Positions 33,148-41,529 of a stretch of DNA of 64,000 bases are shown here, in pieces. The notes beneath the pieces were generated by a model that was not told the origin of the DNA, searched no databases, and saw nothing but the letters and a program-made list of their open reading frames with translations. The DNA is from CBDFHJ01 sp965247635 (GTDB taxonomy: Bacteria > Chloroflexota > Dehalococcoidia > Lucifugimonadales > Australimonadaceae), in NCBI GenBank assembly GCA_965247635.1, contig CBDFHJ010000010.1, positions 186,001 to 250,000 on the forward strand, written 5' to 3'. Each line of letters begins with the position of its first letter. The stretch's first letter is position 1. A program made the position numbers and the translations under genes.

Positions 33148-34773
33148 CGATTATGTCAGTAGCTAACTGGTCAGCGAAAATGTCATCCCATGGAAGGAGT
33201 GACATTGACGCAGAAGGAGCAGACGAGACTTCAGGTGCTCAACAGCGTTCTGGCAGATCAGGTGCCGGTATGTCAGGCGGCCGAGGTCCTGGGAGTGAGC
33301 GAACGCCACATGAGGCGTATTCTGGCGGCCTATAGGAAGGAGGGCGCCGCCGCACTCGCCCACGGGAATCGTGGCCGCCGACCGGCCAACACCACGACGG
33401 AGACCAAGATGACTTACGTGGTGCAGCTGGCCCGCACTCGCTACGCTGGAACGAACCATACGCATCTGACCGAGTTGTTGATGGAACGGGAGGGGATCGA
33501 CCTGAGCCGCTCTACGGTGCGCCGCATCCTGGTCAGCGCCGGCGTGGACAGCCCCCGCCGCCGCCGGCCGCCCAGACACCGTGTCCGGCGCAAACGCATG
33601 GCCCAAGAAGGGATGCTGCTGCAGATAGATGGGAGCCACCATCGGTGGCTGGGGGAACAAGGACCCCGGTTCGTCCTGCTGTTGGCCGTGGACGACGCCA
33701 CCGGCACTGTGCCTGACGCTCTGTTCAGCCAGAAGGAGGACACCCGCGGCTACTTCCTTCTCATGGATGGGTTGATCCGGCAATGCGGGATACCGCTGGC
33801 CGTCTACAGCGACCGACACGCGGTCTTCAAGCATACTGGAGAGCCTCGCCAGAAGTCGGCCGGGCCAACCCAGTTCGCCCGCGCCATGGGGGAGCTGGGG
33901 ATACGCCAGATATTCGCCAGGTCACCGCAGGCGAAGGGCCGGGTCGAGCGGACGGCGGGGACATTCCAGGACCGGCTGGTGACCGAGCTGCGCCTGGCGG
34001 GCGTCACCACCATCGACGAGGCCAATGAAGTCCTGCGACGAGGCCAATGAAGTCCTGCACCGCTTCCTGCCGCGCTTCAACGAGAAGTTCGGGGTTCCGG
34101 CAGAGCACTCAAGCGTTGCTTACCGCTCTATGGAGTCATCGGTGTCCCTGGACCAGATACTCTGCTTCAAGCACCGCCGCAAGGTGGCCAGGGACAACAC
34201 CGTCAAGTACAACTGGCGTACCTTGCAGCTGCTGCCTGGTAAGGAGCGGCCTAGCTACGCCGGAGCGCAGCTGGAGGTCCATGAGGGCTTGGACGGTCAG
34301 CTCCTCGTGCAGTACCTGGGACGCACGATCCCCACACAGGAGGCGCCGCCGCGCCCTGGAGTTCTCCGTGCCTCCAATGGTCCTCTCCGATATGGCCCCG
34401 GCTTTGAGCGTAGGGTCAACGGCGTGGGCAGCCACCCCAAGGAGAGCTTGGCATCCCTCGACGCCATCGAGGCCGACAGCGCCACATTGAACGGCGGCGG
34501 CAGAGTTCGCAAGCCTCCGGCATCGCCACGCAGGAAACCCACGCCGCGACAGAGGGTCCGGTGGAAGGCCGTGCAGCAGGCTAAGCTTCGGGGCCTCTCC
34601 ATTCGGGCAATCGCCAGGGAGTTGGGCATCCACAGGAACACGGTCCGCAAGTACGCCGAAGCCAAGAGCCCGCCCATGATGCGCACCAGGGGCAGGTCCC
34701 GCGTATCACAGTCCGATGGTATGACAGCGGCCTAGATGGACATTTTCCCTGACCACTTAGGCGGACATAATCG
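33148..34773. mobile_element. Insertion sequence, ISNCY/IS1202-like, with inverted ends
   Basis: Left end CGATTATGTC (33148-33157), then TGGTCAGCGAAAATGTC (33168-33184). The right end, read inward on the other strand, is CGATTATGTC then TGGTCAGGGAAAATGTC (34739-34773). The two ends match except for an 8- or 10-base middle and one change. The 1.6-kb element carries one broken transposase gene and lies 60 bases upstream of the phosphohexomutase start. No clear target duplication was seen. Confidence 0.75.
33190..34735 (+). pseudogene. DDE transposase broken by a 22-bp tandem duplication
   Basis: The first part (33190-34050) has an N-terminal HTH (QAAEVLGVSERHMRRIL) and a DDE core (MLLQIDGSHHRWLGEQ; AVYSDRHAVFK; SPQAKGRVER). 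The second part (34025-34735) continues RFLPRFNEKFGVPAEHSSVA and ends with another HTH (LSIRAIARELGIHRNTVRKY). At the joint, the 22 bases 34015-34036 are repeated exactly at 34037-34058. Since 22 is not a multiple of three, the frame is lost and a stop follows at 34048. Removing one copy restores DEANEVLHRFLPRF. The true start may be TTG at 33205, five bases after AAGGAG. Confidence 0.85.
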
Positions 34774-34794
34774 CTGGACATCGACAATACCAGG

Positions 34795-34935
34795 GCATAG
34801 CCTGGACCCACTTGGGGTGTCCCAATGGCCGATGTATACCAAGGGTGGTTAAGCCCTCGCCGGCCCCGACTTGTCGGGGCACCCTCTTGCGGGGTGGTGA
34901 AGTTGAAGAGGGTGCCGAAGGGGTTAGCGTACGAC
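34795..34935. repeat. Intergenic repeat modules after the insertion sequence
   Basis: GGCCGATGTATACCAAGGGTGG at about 34826 resembles the module near 7000. GGCCCCGACTTGTCGGGGC (34862-34881) is the CCCCGACA/TGTCGGGG hairpin seen near 1230 and 5110. No gene. Confidence 0.5.
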
Positions 34936-34997
34936 AAAGCTGCTTCGTGGTAGCATCTGGGTGAAGCGAAATCACTCGTAAGTGAAAGGAGCTGGCG

Positions 34998-35288
34998 ATG
35001 GCGACTTACATCATGCTGATGAACTGGACGGAGCAGGGAATCCAGAACGTGGGGGACTGGCCGCAGCGGGTGGCCAGCGCGCGAAGTCAGGTCGAGGCTG
35101 CCGGAGGAAAGCTGGACGGCGCCTACGTGACCATGGGCATCTACGACGTGGTAGCCGTGCTATCCGGCATCGATGACGCCGGCATAGCCAAGCTCGCCAT
35201 GGGGCTTGGCAAGGCGGGCAACGTCCGTACCACCACGTTGCGCGCGTTTCCGGAGCAAGAGGCGGCCCAGATCGTCCAAGGGCTTTAA
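34998..35288 (+). CDS. GYD-domain protein
   Basis: A 96-residue alpha/beta-barrel-like small protein (MATYIMLMNWTEQGIQNVGD; VEAAGGKLDGAYVTMGIYDVVAVLSG; TTTLRAFPEQEAAQIVQ). The pattern matches the GYD family (PF08734), with YVTMGIYD in place of the signature GxYD. The function of the family is unknown. GTGAAAGGAG precedes the ATG. It is followed after five bases by a membrane protein gene, so the two are likely co-transcribed. Confidence 0.85.
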   Translation: MATYIMLMNWTEQGIQNVGDWPQRVASARSQVEAAGGKLDGAYVTMGIYDVVAVLSGIDDAGIAKLAMGLGKAGNVRTTTLRAFPEQEAAQIVQGL

Positions 35289-35293
35289 TCCGG

Positions 35294-35776
35294 ATGATCG
35301 ACCACTTGCTCTTCGCCTTGACCATTTTCTCGGCGCTGGGCTGTGGGCTGGTGGCCGGAATCTTCTTTGCTTTCTCCACCTTCGTGATGAAGGCTTTGGC
35401 CCGTGTCCCGTCGGCGCAGGGCATTGCCGACATGCAGTCCATCAACATCACGGTGATCAATCCATTGTTCATGGCGGCTTTCCTGGGGACCGCCGCGGCT
35501 TGCGTTCTGGTCGCAGTCTTCTCGCTGTTGAGGTGGAACGAAGCCGAAGCCGTCTACCTGCTCAGCGGTGGTCTAGCCTATCTCATCGGCACCATCCTGG
35601 TGACGATAGTATTCAATGTACCGCGGAACAATGTACTGGCGGCCGTGGACCCGGCCAGTGCCAATGGCGCCAGGCTGTGGGCGAGCTACATCACCAGTTG
35701 GACGGCCTGGAACCACGTGCGGACAGCAGCAGCGCTGGCGGCGGCGGTATTACTTACCATCGCGCTCTTGCGTTGA
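35294..35776 (+). CDS. DUF1772 (anthrone oxygenase-like) membrane protein
   Basis: A 160-residue protein with four predicted membrane helices (LLFALTIFSALGCGLVAGIF; FMAAFLGTAAACVLVAVFSL; YLLSGGLAYLIGTILVTIVF; AAALAAAVLLTIALL). The NVPRNNVLAAVDP segment between helices 3 and 4 is the DUF1772 hallmark. Some eukaryotic relatives oxidise anthrones; bacterial members are uncharacterised. It forms a pair with the GYD gene. Confidence 0.8.
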   Translation: MIDHLLFALTIFSALGCGLVAGIFFAFSTFVMKALARVPSAQGIADMQSINITVINPLFMAAFLGTAAACVLVAVFSLLRWNEAEAVYLLSGGLAYLIGTILVTIVFNVPRNNVLAAVDPASANGARLWASYITSWTAWNHVRTAAALAAAVLLTIALLR

Positions 35777-35934
35777 GGGGCAGGATGTAACAAAGAAGGA
35801 CCTCACGGGCAAGTGCACCTTTGAAGTCTACAAGAGTTAGGTCAGAGCGCTCATGTCGTTTGTGGACAAAGCGACTTTCAATCTAGTGAAATGAATCCAA
35901 GATCGTCACTTGACCGGTTATGAAGGGTTTTAAA

Positions 35935-35949
35935 TCCCTCTATGAGGGA
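35935..35949 (-). terminator. Weak hairpin plus T-run downstream of metK
   Basis: On the minus strand TCCCTC pairs with GAGGGA around ATA and is followed by TTTAAAA. It lies about 100 bases beyond the metK stop. The 35777-36048 gap otherwise holds no gene I accept. Confidence 0.35.
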
Positions 35950-36048
35950 AGGCGACAGCGGGGAGGCCTCACTGCCCGTTGAGGCAACCGTTGCCAAGGC
36001 AATCGCTTTCGGTGGTTTTCTCACTCGGCCCACTCTGGAGGGGGTCTG

Positions 36049-37287
36049 TTATTTGGTGCGGCTGGCCATGGCCGCCTCCGCGCCGGCACGAAGGCTGTCG
36101 GCCTTATCGATGCGCTCCCACGGCAGATCGAGCTCCGCGCGGCCGAAGTGTCCGTAGGCGGCTGTCTGTGCGTATATGGGACGTCGAAGCCCTAGGTCAC
36201 GGATAATAGCCCCTGGGCGCAGGTCGAAATGCTCGGCGATGAGGCTGGTAATCAGCTCATCCGGATAGTGGCCCGTACCAAAGGTCTCTACCGAGATGGC
36301 GATGGGGGCCGCCACCCCGATGGCGTAGGAGACCTGGACTTCGCACCGGTCGGCTAGGCCTGCGGCGACGACGTTCTTGGACACATAACGGGCTGCGTAG
36401 GCCGCCGAGCGGTCGACCTTCGTTGGGTCCTTGCCGGAGAAGGAGCCACCCCCGTGACGCGCGACTCCGCCGTAGGTATCCACCAAAATCTTACGCCCCG
36501 TAAGACCTGAGTCGCCGTGGGGTCCACCCACCACGAAGGTGCCGGAGGGATTCACGAGGACACGGGTCCGCTCGTCGAAGAGGTGGGCTGGCACCACCGG
36601 CCTGATGACGTGCTCGTGGACATCACGCTGAATAGTCTCCAAGGGTATGTTGGCGGCGTGCTGGGTGCTGACGATGATGGTGTGGATGCTCTTGGGCTTC
36701 CCGTAGGAGTACTCCACGGTGATCTGGGCTTTGCCGTCGGGCCGGAGGTAGGGAATGATACCCTCCTTCCGCACGATGGCAAGCCGCTGGGTCAGCCGGT
36801 GGGACAGCGCTATGGTCAGCGGCATCAGTTCCTCGGTCTCGTCGCACGCGAACCCCACCATCATCCCTTGGTCGCCCGCCCCCAACGATTCAACCTCTCC
36901 CCTCGCGCTACCGTCATTTCCTCGGTATTCCAGGGCCGTGGTCACCGCCTGACTGATGTCGGGCGACTGTTCGTGGACTTCCACCAGCACGCGGCAGGAG
37001 CGGAAGTCGATACCTGTGTCTGAGTTGTCGTAACCGATCTCCCGAATTTTGTCCCTGACGATGGCTTCGTAGTCCACCGTGGCGGTCGTGGTTATCTCAC
37101 CAAGCACGACAACCAGGTCGGTAGTGGTAACGACCTCGCACGCCACTCGAGCGGAGGGGTCTTGGGCGTAGATCGCGTCCAGAATGGCGTCGGAGACCTG
37201 GTCGCACAGCTTGTCGGGGTGTCCCTCCGTAACCGACTCCGAGGAGAGAAGAAAGGACGGAGAGTTCAGGAAGCTCAGTTCCGCCAT
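36049..37287 (-). CDS. metK: S-adenosylmethionine synthetase
   Basis: A 412-residue enzyme making SAM from methionine and ATP. SESVTEGHPDKLCDQVSDAILDA (ATP site), GAGDQGMMVGFACDET and GGGSFSGKDPTKVDRSAAY (phosphate/metal) are conserved. It is the last gene of the mtn/ahcY cluster. AGGAGGAAACGCCAC gives a strong ribosome site. A hairpin just upstream may separate it from ahcY transcriptionally. Confidence 0.97.
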   Translation of the reverse strand: MAELSFLNSPSFLLSSESVTEGHPDKLCDQVSDAILDAIYAQDPSARVACEVVTTTDLVVVLGEITTTATVDYEAIVRDKIREIGYDNSDTGIDFRSCRVLVEVHEQSPDISQAVTTALEYRGNDGSARGEVESLGAGDQGMMVGFACDETEELMPLTIALSHRLTQRLAIVRKEGIIPYLRPDGKAQITVEYSYGKPKSIHTIIVSTQHAANIPLETIQRDVHEHVIRPVVPAHLFDERTRVLVNPSGTFVVGGPHGDSGLTGRKILVDTYGGVARHGGGSFSGKDPTKVDRSAAYAARYVSKNVVAAGLADRCEVQVSYAIGVAAPIAISVETFGTGHYPDELITSLIAEHFDLRPGAIIRDLGLRRPIYAQTAAYGHFGRAELDLPWERIDKADSLRAGAEAAMASRTK

Positions 37288-37303
37288 GTGGCGTTTCCTC
37301 CTA

Positions 37304-37338
37304 GTAAATTAAACCGGGACGGCCACAGGCCATCCCGG
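37304..37338 (-). terminator. Hairpin and T-run between ahcY and metK (attenuator)
   Basis: On the minus strand CCGGGATGGCC pairs with GGCCGTCCCGG (11 bp, one G-U) around TGT, followed by TTTAATTTA. It then runs directly into the metK ribosome site. No SAM or SAH aptamer was recognised beside it. Confidence 0.6.
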
Positions 37339-37355
37339 CCACGGGCAGGGTGATG

Positions 37356-38630
37356 CTACGTGCCGCTTTCCCATCCCTTCAGGTACGCTTCTTGCTCTGC
37401 CGTCAGCGAATCTATGGCCATGCCCATGGCTTCGAGCTTCAGGCGGGCTACCAGCGCGTCCTGCGCCGGGGGCACCGGGTAAACGCCCGGTTTCAGGTCG
37501 TCATGGCTGCTGGCTATGTACTCCACGGCCAGCGCCTGGTTGGCGAAGCTCATGTCCATGACCGTCGACGGGTGCCCCTCAGCGGCGGCCAGGTTAACCA
37601 GCCGGCCCTCCGCCAGCAGGTAGACGGTCCGCCCGTCGCGAAGGGTGTACTCCTCCACGAAGGGACGCACCAGACGGTGCCCCGTGGCCTGCTGTTCCAG
37701 GGCAGGGATATTGATCTCCACGTCGAAGTGACCGCTGTTGGCGACAAGGGCGCCGTTTTTCATCCGTTCGAAGTGCGGGCCGTCCAGGGCATTGATGTCG
37801 CCGGTCGCGGTAATAAAGATGTCTCCGACCGCCGCCGCTTCGGCGATGGGCATCACCCGATAGCCGTCCATGACGGCCTCCAGCGCCCGTACGGGGTCCA
37901 CTTCCGTGATGATTACCTGGGCGCCCATGCCGTGTGCGCGCATGGCGATGCCCCGGCCGACCCAGCCGTAGCCACAAATGACCAAAGACTTGCCCGCCCA
38001 CAGCACGTTCGTGGCGCGGGTGACGCCATCCAGGGTGCTCTGCCCAGTGCCGTAGCGGTTATCGAAGAGGTGCTTGGTATCGGCGTCGTTCACGGCCACG
38101 ATGGGGTATTTAAGCGCCCCGTCGTCGGCCATGCTGCGGAGCCGGACCACCCCGGTTGTGGTCTCCTCGGTCCCCCCCTTGACACCCTCCAGCAGCTCCC
38201 GCCGCTGCGCATGGACCGTCGCGACCAGGTCAGCGCCGTCGTCCATTGTCACGTGGGGGTGCGTGTCCAGGGCCGAGTGGATGTGCTGGTAGTAGGTCTC
38301 GTTATCCTCGCCCTTGATGGCGAAGGTTGGTACGTCGTAGACGGTGGTGAGGGCCGCGGCCACGGGGTCTTGCGTGCTGAGGGGATTGCTGGCGCACAAG
38401 GCCACGCTGGCCCCTCCAGCCTTCAGCGTCAGAGCCAGGTTGGCTGTCTCCGAAGTGACGTGCAAGCAGGCTGCCACGCGCAGGCCGGCCAGGGGCTTTT
38501 CCCGTTGGAACCGCTCGCTGATGAGCCTGAGCACGGGCATCTCCCGCGCCGCCCAGGCGATGAGCCGCGCTCCCTCCTCAGCCAGGGCCGGGTCTCTAAT
38601 GTCACCGGCTTTGCCCTTCACTTGTGCCAT
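37356..38630 (-). CDS. ahcY: Adenosylhomocysteinase
   Basis: A 424-residue NAD-dependent hydrolase splitting SAH to adenosine and homocysteine. CLHVTSETANLALTLKAGGA, ASNPLSTQDPVAAAL, and the NAD loop VICGYGWVGRGIAMRAHGMG are typical, as is FDNRYGTGQST. The length matches the short (non-insert) bacterial/archaeal form. The ATG at 38630 has AAGGAG upstream; a longer frame into the rhodanese gene is not real. It removes the product inhibitor made by SAM-dependent methylases. Confidence 0.96.
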   Translation of the reverse strand: MAQVKGKAGDIRDPALAEEGARLIAWAAREMPVLRLISERFQREKPLAGLRVAACLHVTSETANLALTLKAGGASVALCASNPLSTQDPVAAALTTVYDVPTFAIKGEDNETYYQHIHSALDTHPHVTMDDGADLVATVHAQRRELLEGVKGGTEETTTGVVRLRSMADDGALKYPIVAVNDADTKHLFDNRYGTGQSTLDGVTRATNVLWAGKSLVICGYGWVGRGIAMRAHGMGAQVIITEVDPVRALEAVMDGYRVMPIAEAAAVGDIFITATGDINALDGPHFERMKNGALVANSGHFDVEINIPALEQQATGHRLVRPFVEEYTLRDGRTVYLLAEGRLVNLAAAEGHPSTVMDMSFANQALAVEYIASSHDDLKPGVYPVPPAQDALVARLKLEAMGMAIDSLTAEQEAYLKGWESGT

Positions 38631-38640
38631 AGACCGCTCC

Positions 38641-38997
38641 TTATGCGCCGTAATCGGTGGGAAGGTCCCGCTCGACCCAGACCGGCGTTCCCTCTTCGAT
38701 GTTGTAGAGCCGCTCGGAGGCATAGCCCAGGGCGGAGGCCATCTCGCACGCCAGGCCACTGCGTACGCCCGCCGCGCAGATGAATAGAAGGTCACGGTCT
38801 TTGGGCAGCTTCTGCTCAGCCTCGGTCAGCACGTCGTCTACCGGGAGATAGATAGCCCCGCGAACGTGACCAGACTCCCACTCGTCGGGGTTGCGCACGT
38901 CCACGACGAGCGCTCCTTGGTTTTGCAGCTCGGCTGCCTCTTCCACCGAAATCCGGCGGTACGGTTCTCCAGGCTCCTGTCTTCCATGTGTTGCCAT
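38641..38997 (-). CDS. Rhodanese-domain protein
   Basis: A 118-residue single rhodanese domain. The active-site loop is FICAAGVRSGLACEMA with the catalytic Cys. VDVRNPDEWESGHVRGAIYLP is the conserved substrate-domain motif. It is ten bases upstream of ahcY and likely co-transcribed. A sulfur-transfer role in the methionine cycle is suggested by context only. Confidence 0.92.
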   Translation of the reverse strand: MATHGRQEPGEPYRRISVEEAAELQNQGALVVDVRNPDEWESGHVRGAIYLPVDDVLTEAEQKLPKDRDLLFICAAGVRSGLACEMASALGYASERLYNIEEGTPVWVERDLPTDYGA

Positions 38998-39033
38998 GCC
39001 GTTCCTTTCCCTTTTTTCCCCAAGCCCCTTGGA

Positions 39034-39262
39034 GAGTGCTGAAAAACTCTTTAGACCATCCCCTCCCCCGATATATCGGGGAGAGTCTCCCCGACCTGTC
39101 GGGGGACCTGACCCCCTTCCCTTCGGCTTCGCTCAGGACAGGCCTAGCCAGGAAGGGGGAAGACTTATACCTGAGGGACGCCCCTTCGACGATGCTCAGG
39201 GCAGGCTCTCAGACTCCCGGCCCCGACGAGTCGGTCCGAAGGACTCCGGACTCCTTCGGAGG
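39034..39262. repeat. Hairpin-rich repeat spacer inside the SAM cluster
   Basis: The gap between mtnP and the rhodanese gene holds AGTGCTGAAAAACTC (like the ends of the element at 62650), CCCCCGATATATCGGGG, CCCCGACCTGTCGGGG, two CTTCG...CTCAGG modules (about 39117 and 39183), and the 26-bp palindrome at 39235-39260. Such stacked hairpins could act as a terminator or RNA-processing site within the cluster. Confidence 0.6.
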
Positions 39263-39296
39263 GCACACCCCTTGTTTCATCAGCCTCCTGAAGCGC

Positions 39297-40166
39297 CTAG
39301 GAGAGATACCTGCCGATAATAGCCTCCAAGCGCTGACGCGTCTCCTGGGTGATGTGCTCGCGCGCGGTGATGATACCGTTCTCCAGCGCGTTTGGGCACC
39401 CACACTCGCGTTCGTCGTCTAACCGAGGGACCAAAGCGCGCAGCACCTGCTGCGACGTAGCCACGTTCTTCTGGAGGTTCGCCACTATCAGCGCCACGGA
39501 GACCTGCTCCTCGCTCTCGTGCCACACATCATAGTCGGTGACGCACGCAAGCATGGCGTAGCAAAGCTCCGCCTCCCGCGCCAGCTTCGCCTCCGGCAGC
39601 GCCGTCATGCCTATGATGCTGGCGTTCCAGCTCCGGTACATGTGCGACTCCGCCTTGGTGGAAAAAGCGGGCCCCTCCATGACGATACAGGCGCCCCCCT
39701 GGTGGACGGTGCCGCCAGCCTCCTGCGCAGCGTCCGCCAGTAGTCGGCTCAAGTGTGGGCAGAAGGGGTCGGCGAAGGCGATGTGAGCGACCACACCGTC
39801 GCCGAAGAACGTATTGTCCCGCAGCCGGGTACGGTCGATGAGCTGGTCGGGAATCACCAAGTCCAGGGGCCGCACCTCCTCCCGGAGGCTCCCCACGGCG
39901 CTGATGGAGATGACCCGCTCGACGCCGAGCCGTTTGAGCGCGTAGATGTTCGCCTTTACCGGGATGTGCGTCGGCATGATGCGATGGCCCCGGCCGTGGC
40001 GTGGCAAGAACGCGACCGGGACACCGGCCAGCCGCCCGATGGCTATGGCATCGCTGGGCTTGCCGAAGGGGGTGGTCATCTCCACCTCCTGCACGTCTTC
40101 CAGTCCCTCCATGTGGTAGAGGCCGCTCCCGCCGATCACGCCGATCCGCGCGCTGGGGCCGTTCAT
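39297..40166 (-). CDS. mtnP: 5'-methylthioadenosine phosphorylase
   Basis: A 289-residue nucleoside phosphorylase splitting MTA to adenine and MTR-1-P. IGVIGGSGLYHMEGLED, LPRHGRGHRIMPTHIPVKAN, VMEGPAFSTKAESHMYR and VTDYDVWHE match the MTAP type; the Asp pair fits a 6-aminopurine base. The start overlaps the mtnA stop by four bases. Confidence 0.95.
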   Translation of the reverse strand: MNGPSARIGVIGGSGLYHMEGLEDVQEVEMTTPFGKPSDAIAIGRLAGVPVAFLPRHGRGHRIMPTHIPVKANIYALKRLGVERVISISAVGSLREEVRPLDLVIPDQLIDRTRLRDNTFFGDGVVAHIAFADPFCPHLSRLLADAAQEAGGTVHQGGACIVMEGPAFSTKAESHMYRSWNASIIGMTALPEAKLAREAELCYAMLACVTDYDVWHESEEQVSVALIVANLQKNVATSQQVLRALVPRLDDERECGCPNALENGIITAREHITQETRQRLEAIIGRYLS

Positions 40167-41221
40167 GCCGCCGCCTCCGGGTCCTGGTGCGCGGCCAGGG
40201 CCGCGAGCCCTTGCAGGTAGGGCGGCCGCACCACGCCATGCTCCGTGACGATGGCGGTGACCAGCTCGCTGGGCGTCACGTCGAAGGCGGGATTCCGAAC
40301 GCCTATGCCCTCCGGCGCTGTAGCGTGGCCGGCCCAGCTCGTTACCTCCTCGGGCGCCCGTTCCTCGATGGCAATGCCCTGGCCTGAGGGAATGGAGAAG
40401 TCGATGGTGCTGAGCGGCGCCGCGACGTAGAAGGGAAGTCCGTGCGCCTTGGCCAGCACCGCCAGGGTGTACGTGCCAATCTTGTTGGCGACGTCGCCGT
40501 TAGCGGCGATCCGGTCGGCGCCGACCACCACGGCCTGGACCTGGCCCTGGTGCATCAAGGAGCCGGCAGCCGAGTCCACGATGAGGTTGGCCGGGATGCC
40601 TAGCTCCACCAACTCCCATGCCGTTAGGCGCGCACCCTGGAGCCACGGGCGGGTCTCCGTGCAGAAGACGGAGAACCGTTTGCCTGCGTCCCAGGCGCTG
40701 CGGATAACGCCAAGGGCCGTACCCCACCCAGCGGTGGCCAACGCGCCAGCGTTGCAGTGGGTAAGCACACCTCCTGCATCGGGGAGCAAGGCAGCGCCGT
40801 GCCGGCCCATGGCCTGGTTGGCCGCCACGTCGGCCTGGTGCATGCGTTTCGCCTCCTCCAGCAGCCGCGGGCGGGCTTCATCGGGCGTCGTACATCGGCT
40901 GGCCACCCGCAGGCAACGGTCCACGGCCCACGAGAGGTTGACCGCCGTAGGCCGGGCGGCGGACAGTTCTGCGCCGGCCTCGCGGAGTTGGTCTAGGAAT
41001 CCCTCCATGGAGCTGCCGTCCACCTCTCGCGCGGCCAGGGCCATTCCGTAGGCCGCCGCGACACCGATGGCCGGTGCGCCACGCACGCTCATCTGACGGA
41101 TGGCAGCAGCGGCTTGGCCATAGGTGTGGATAGCCAGCCACTCCTGCTGGTGCGGTAAAAGACGCTGATCCAGCAGCTCTAGGCGGTCGTCTTGCCAACG
41201 GATTGGTTGAATCTCGGCCAT
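40163..41221 (-). CDS. mtnA: Methylthioribose-1-phosphate isomerase
   Basis: A 352-residue enzyme converting MTR-1-P to MTRu-1-P in methionine salvage. MSVRGAPAIGVAAAYGMAL, LTHCNAGALAT with the catalytic Cys, and VVGADRIAANGDVANKIGTY with the catalytic Asp are present. It is the first gene after the SAM riboswitch. Later salvage genes (mtnB etc.) are not in the window, and MtnP product chemistry could also end here. Confidence 0.95.
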   Translation of the reverse strand: MAEIQPIRWQDDRLELLDQRLLPHQQEWLAIHTYGQAAAAIRQMSVRGAPAIGVAAAYGMALAAREVDGSSMEGFLDQLREAGAELSAARPTAVNLSWAVDRCLRVASRCTTPDEARPRLLEEAKRMHQADVAANQAMGRHGAALLPDAGGVLTHCNAGALATAGWGTALGVIRSAWDAGKRFSVFCTETRPWLQGARLTAWELVELGIPANLIVDSAAGSLMHQGQVQAVVVGADRIAANGDVANKIGTYTLAVLAKAHGLPFYVAAPLSTIDFSIPSGQGIAIEERAPEEVTSWAGHATAPEGIGVRNPAFDVTPSELVTAIVTEHGVVRPPYLQGLAALAAHQDPEAAA

Positions 41222-41242
41222 GGCCTACGAGTGATGTGGTCC

Positions 41243-41281
41243 TATAAATAGAAAAGACTTCTCCGAGATGAGAGAAGTCTT
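41243..41281 (-). terminator. Riboswitch-controlled terminator of the mtnA operon
   Basis: On the minus strand AAGACTTCTC (41281-41272) pairs with GAGAAGTCTT (41263-41254), ten base pairs around an 8-base loop, followed by TTCTATTTAT. The CTCTCATCTC within it is exactly complementary to the GAGATGAGAG at the 3' end of the aptamer, giving the alternative antiterminator. Confidence 0.9.
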
Positions 41282-41284
41282 GTC

Positions 41285-41430
41285 ACGTCTCACTCTCATC
41301 TCCCAGGCCGAGCACGCTCGACCTGCCGGAATTGGCACCTTGTCGTGGTAGACACCCACCGGAGTATCCACACTTGACCGGTTGCCGGGCTTCTTAGGGC
41401 CGGTCCCTCTGCCACTCTTGATAAGAGCAC
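41285..41430 (-). promoter_or_regulatory. SAM-I (S-box) riboswitch aptamer
   Basis: Read on the minus strand: CTTATCAAGAGTGGCAGAGG, then GACCGGCCC, AAGAAGCCCGGCAACC, AAGGTGCCAATTCCGGCAG and finally GAGATGAGAG. These are the conserved S-box blocks in order, including the kink-turn region and the pseudoknot loop. P1 is CUCUUAUC with GAUGAGAG. SAM binding would stabilise P1, free the terminator and shut the mtnA operon off. Confidence 0.95.
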
Positions 41431-41529
41431 ACTATTCGGTTGTAGGAACGTCGAAATCGTACCTGGAGGGCCTAAGGGTGTCAAGAAGCGCGGTGGCGCG
41501 TTGTCGGCTGGGGCGCTTCGTCCGGTAGA

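Noticed and set aside
34025..34050. Programmed frameshift in the transposase
   Set aside because: No slippery heptamer at the overlap, and the exact 22-bp duplication explains the shift fully.
35784..35840. Short frame ending KKDLTGKCTFEVYKS after the DUF1772 gene
   Set aside because: It looks protein-like but has no start codon or ribosome site and no upstream conserved part; perhaps a remnant.
37288..37355. SAH or SAM-II riboswitch upstream of metK
   Set aside because: Only a simple hairpin with a T-run is present; no conserved aptamer blocks were recognised.
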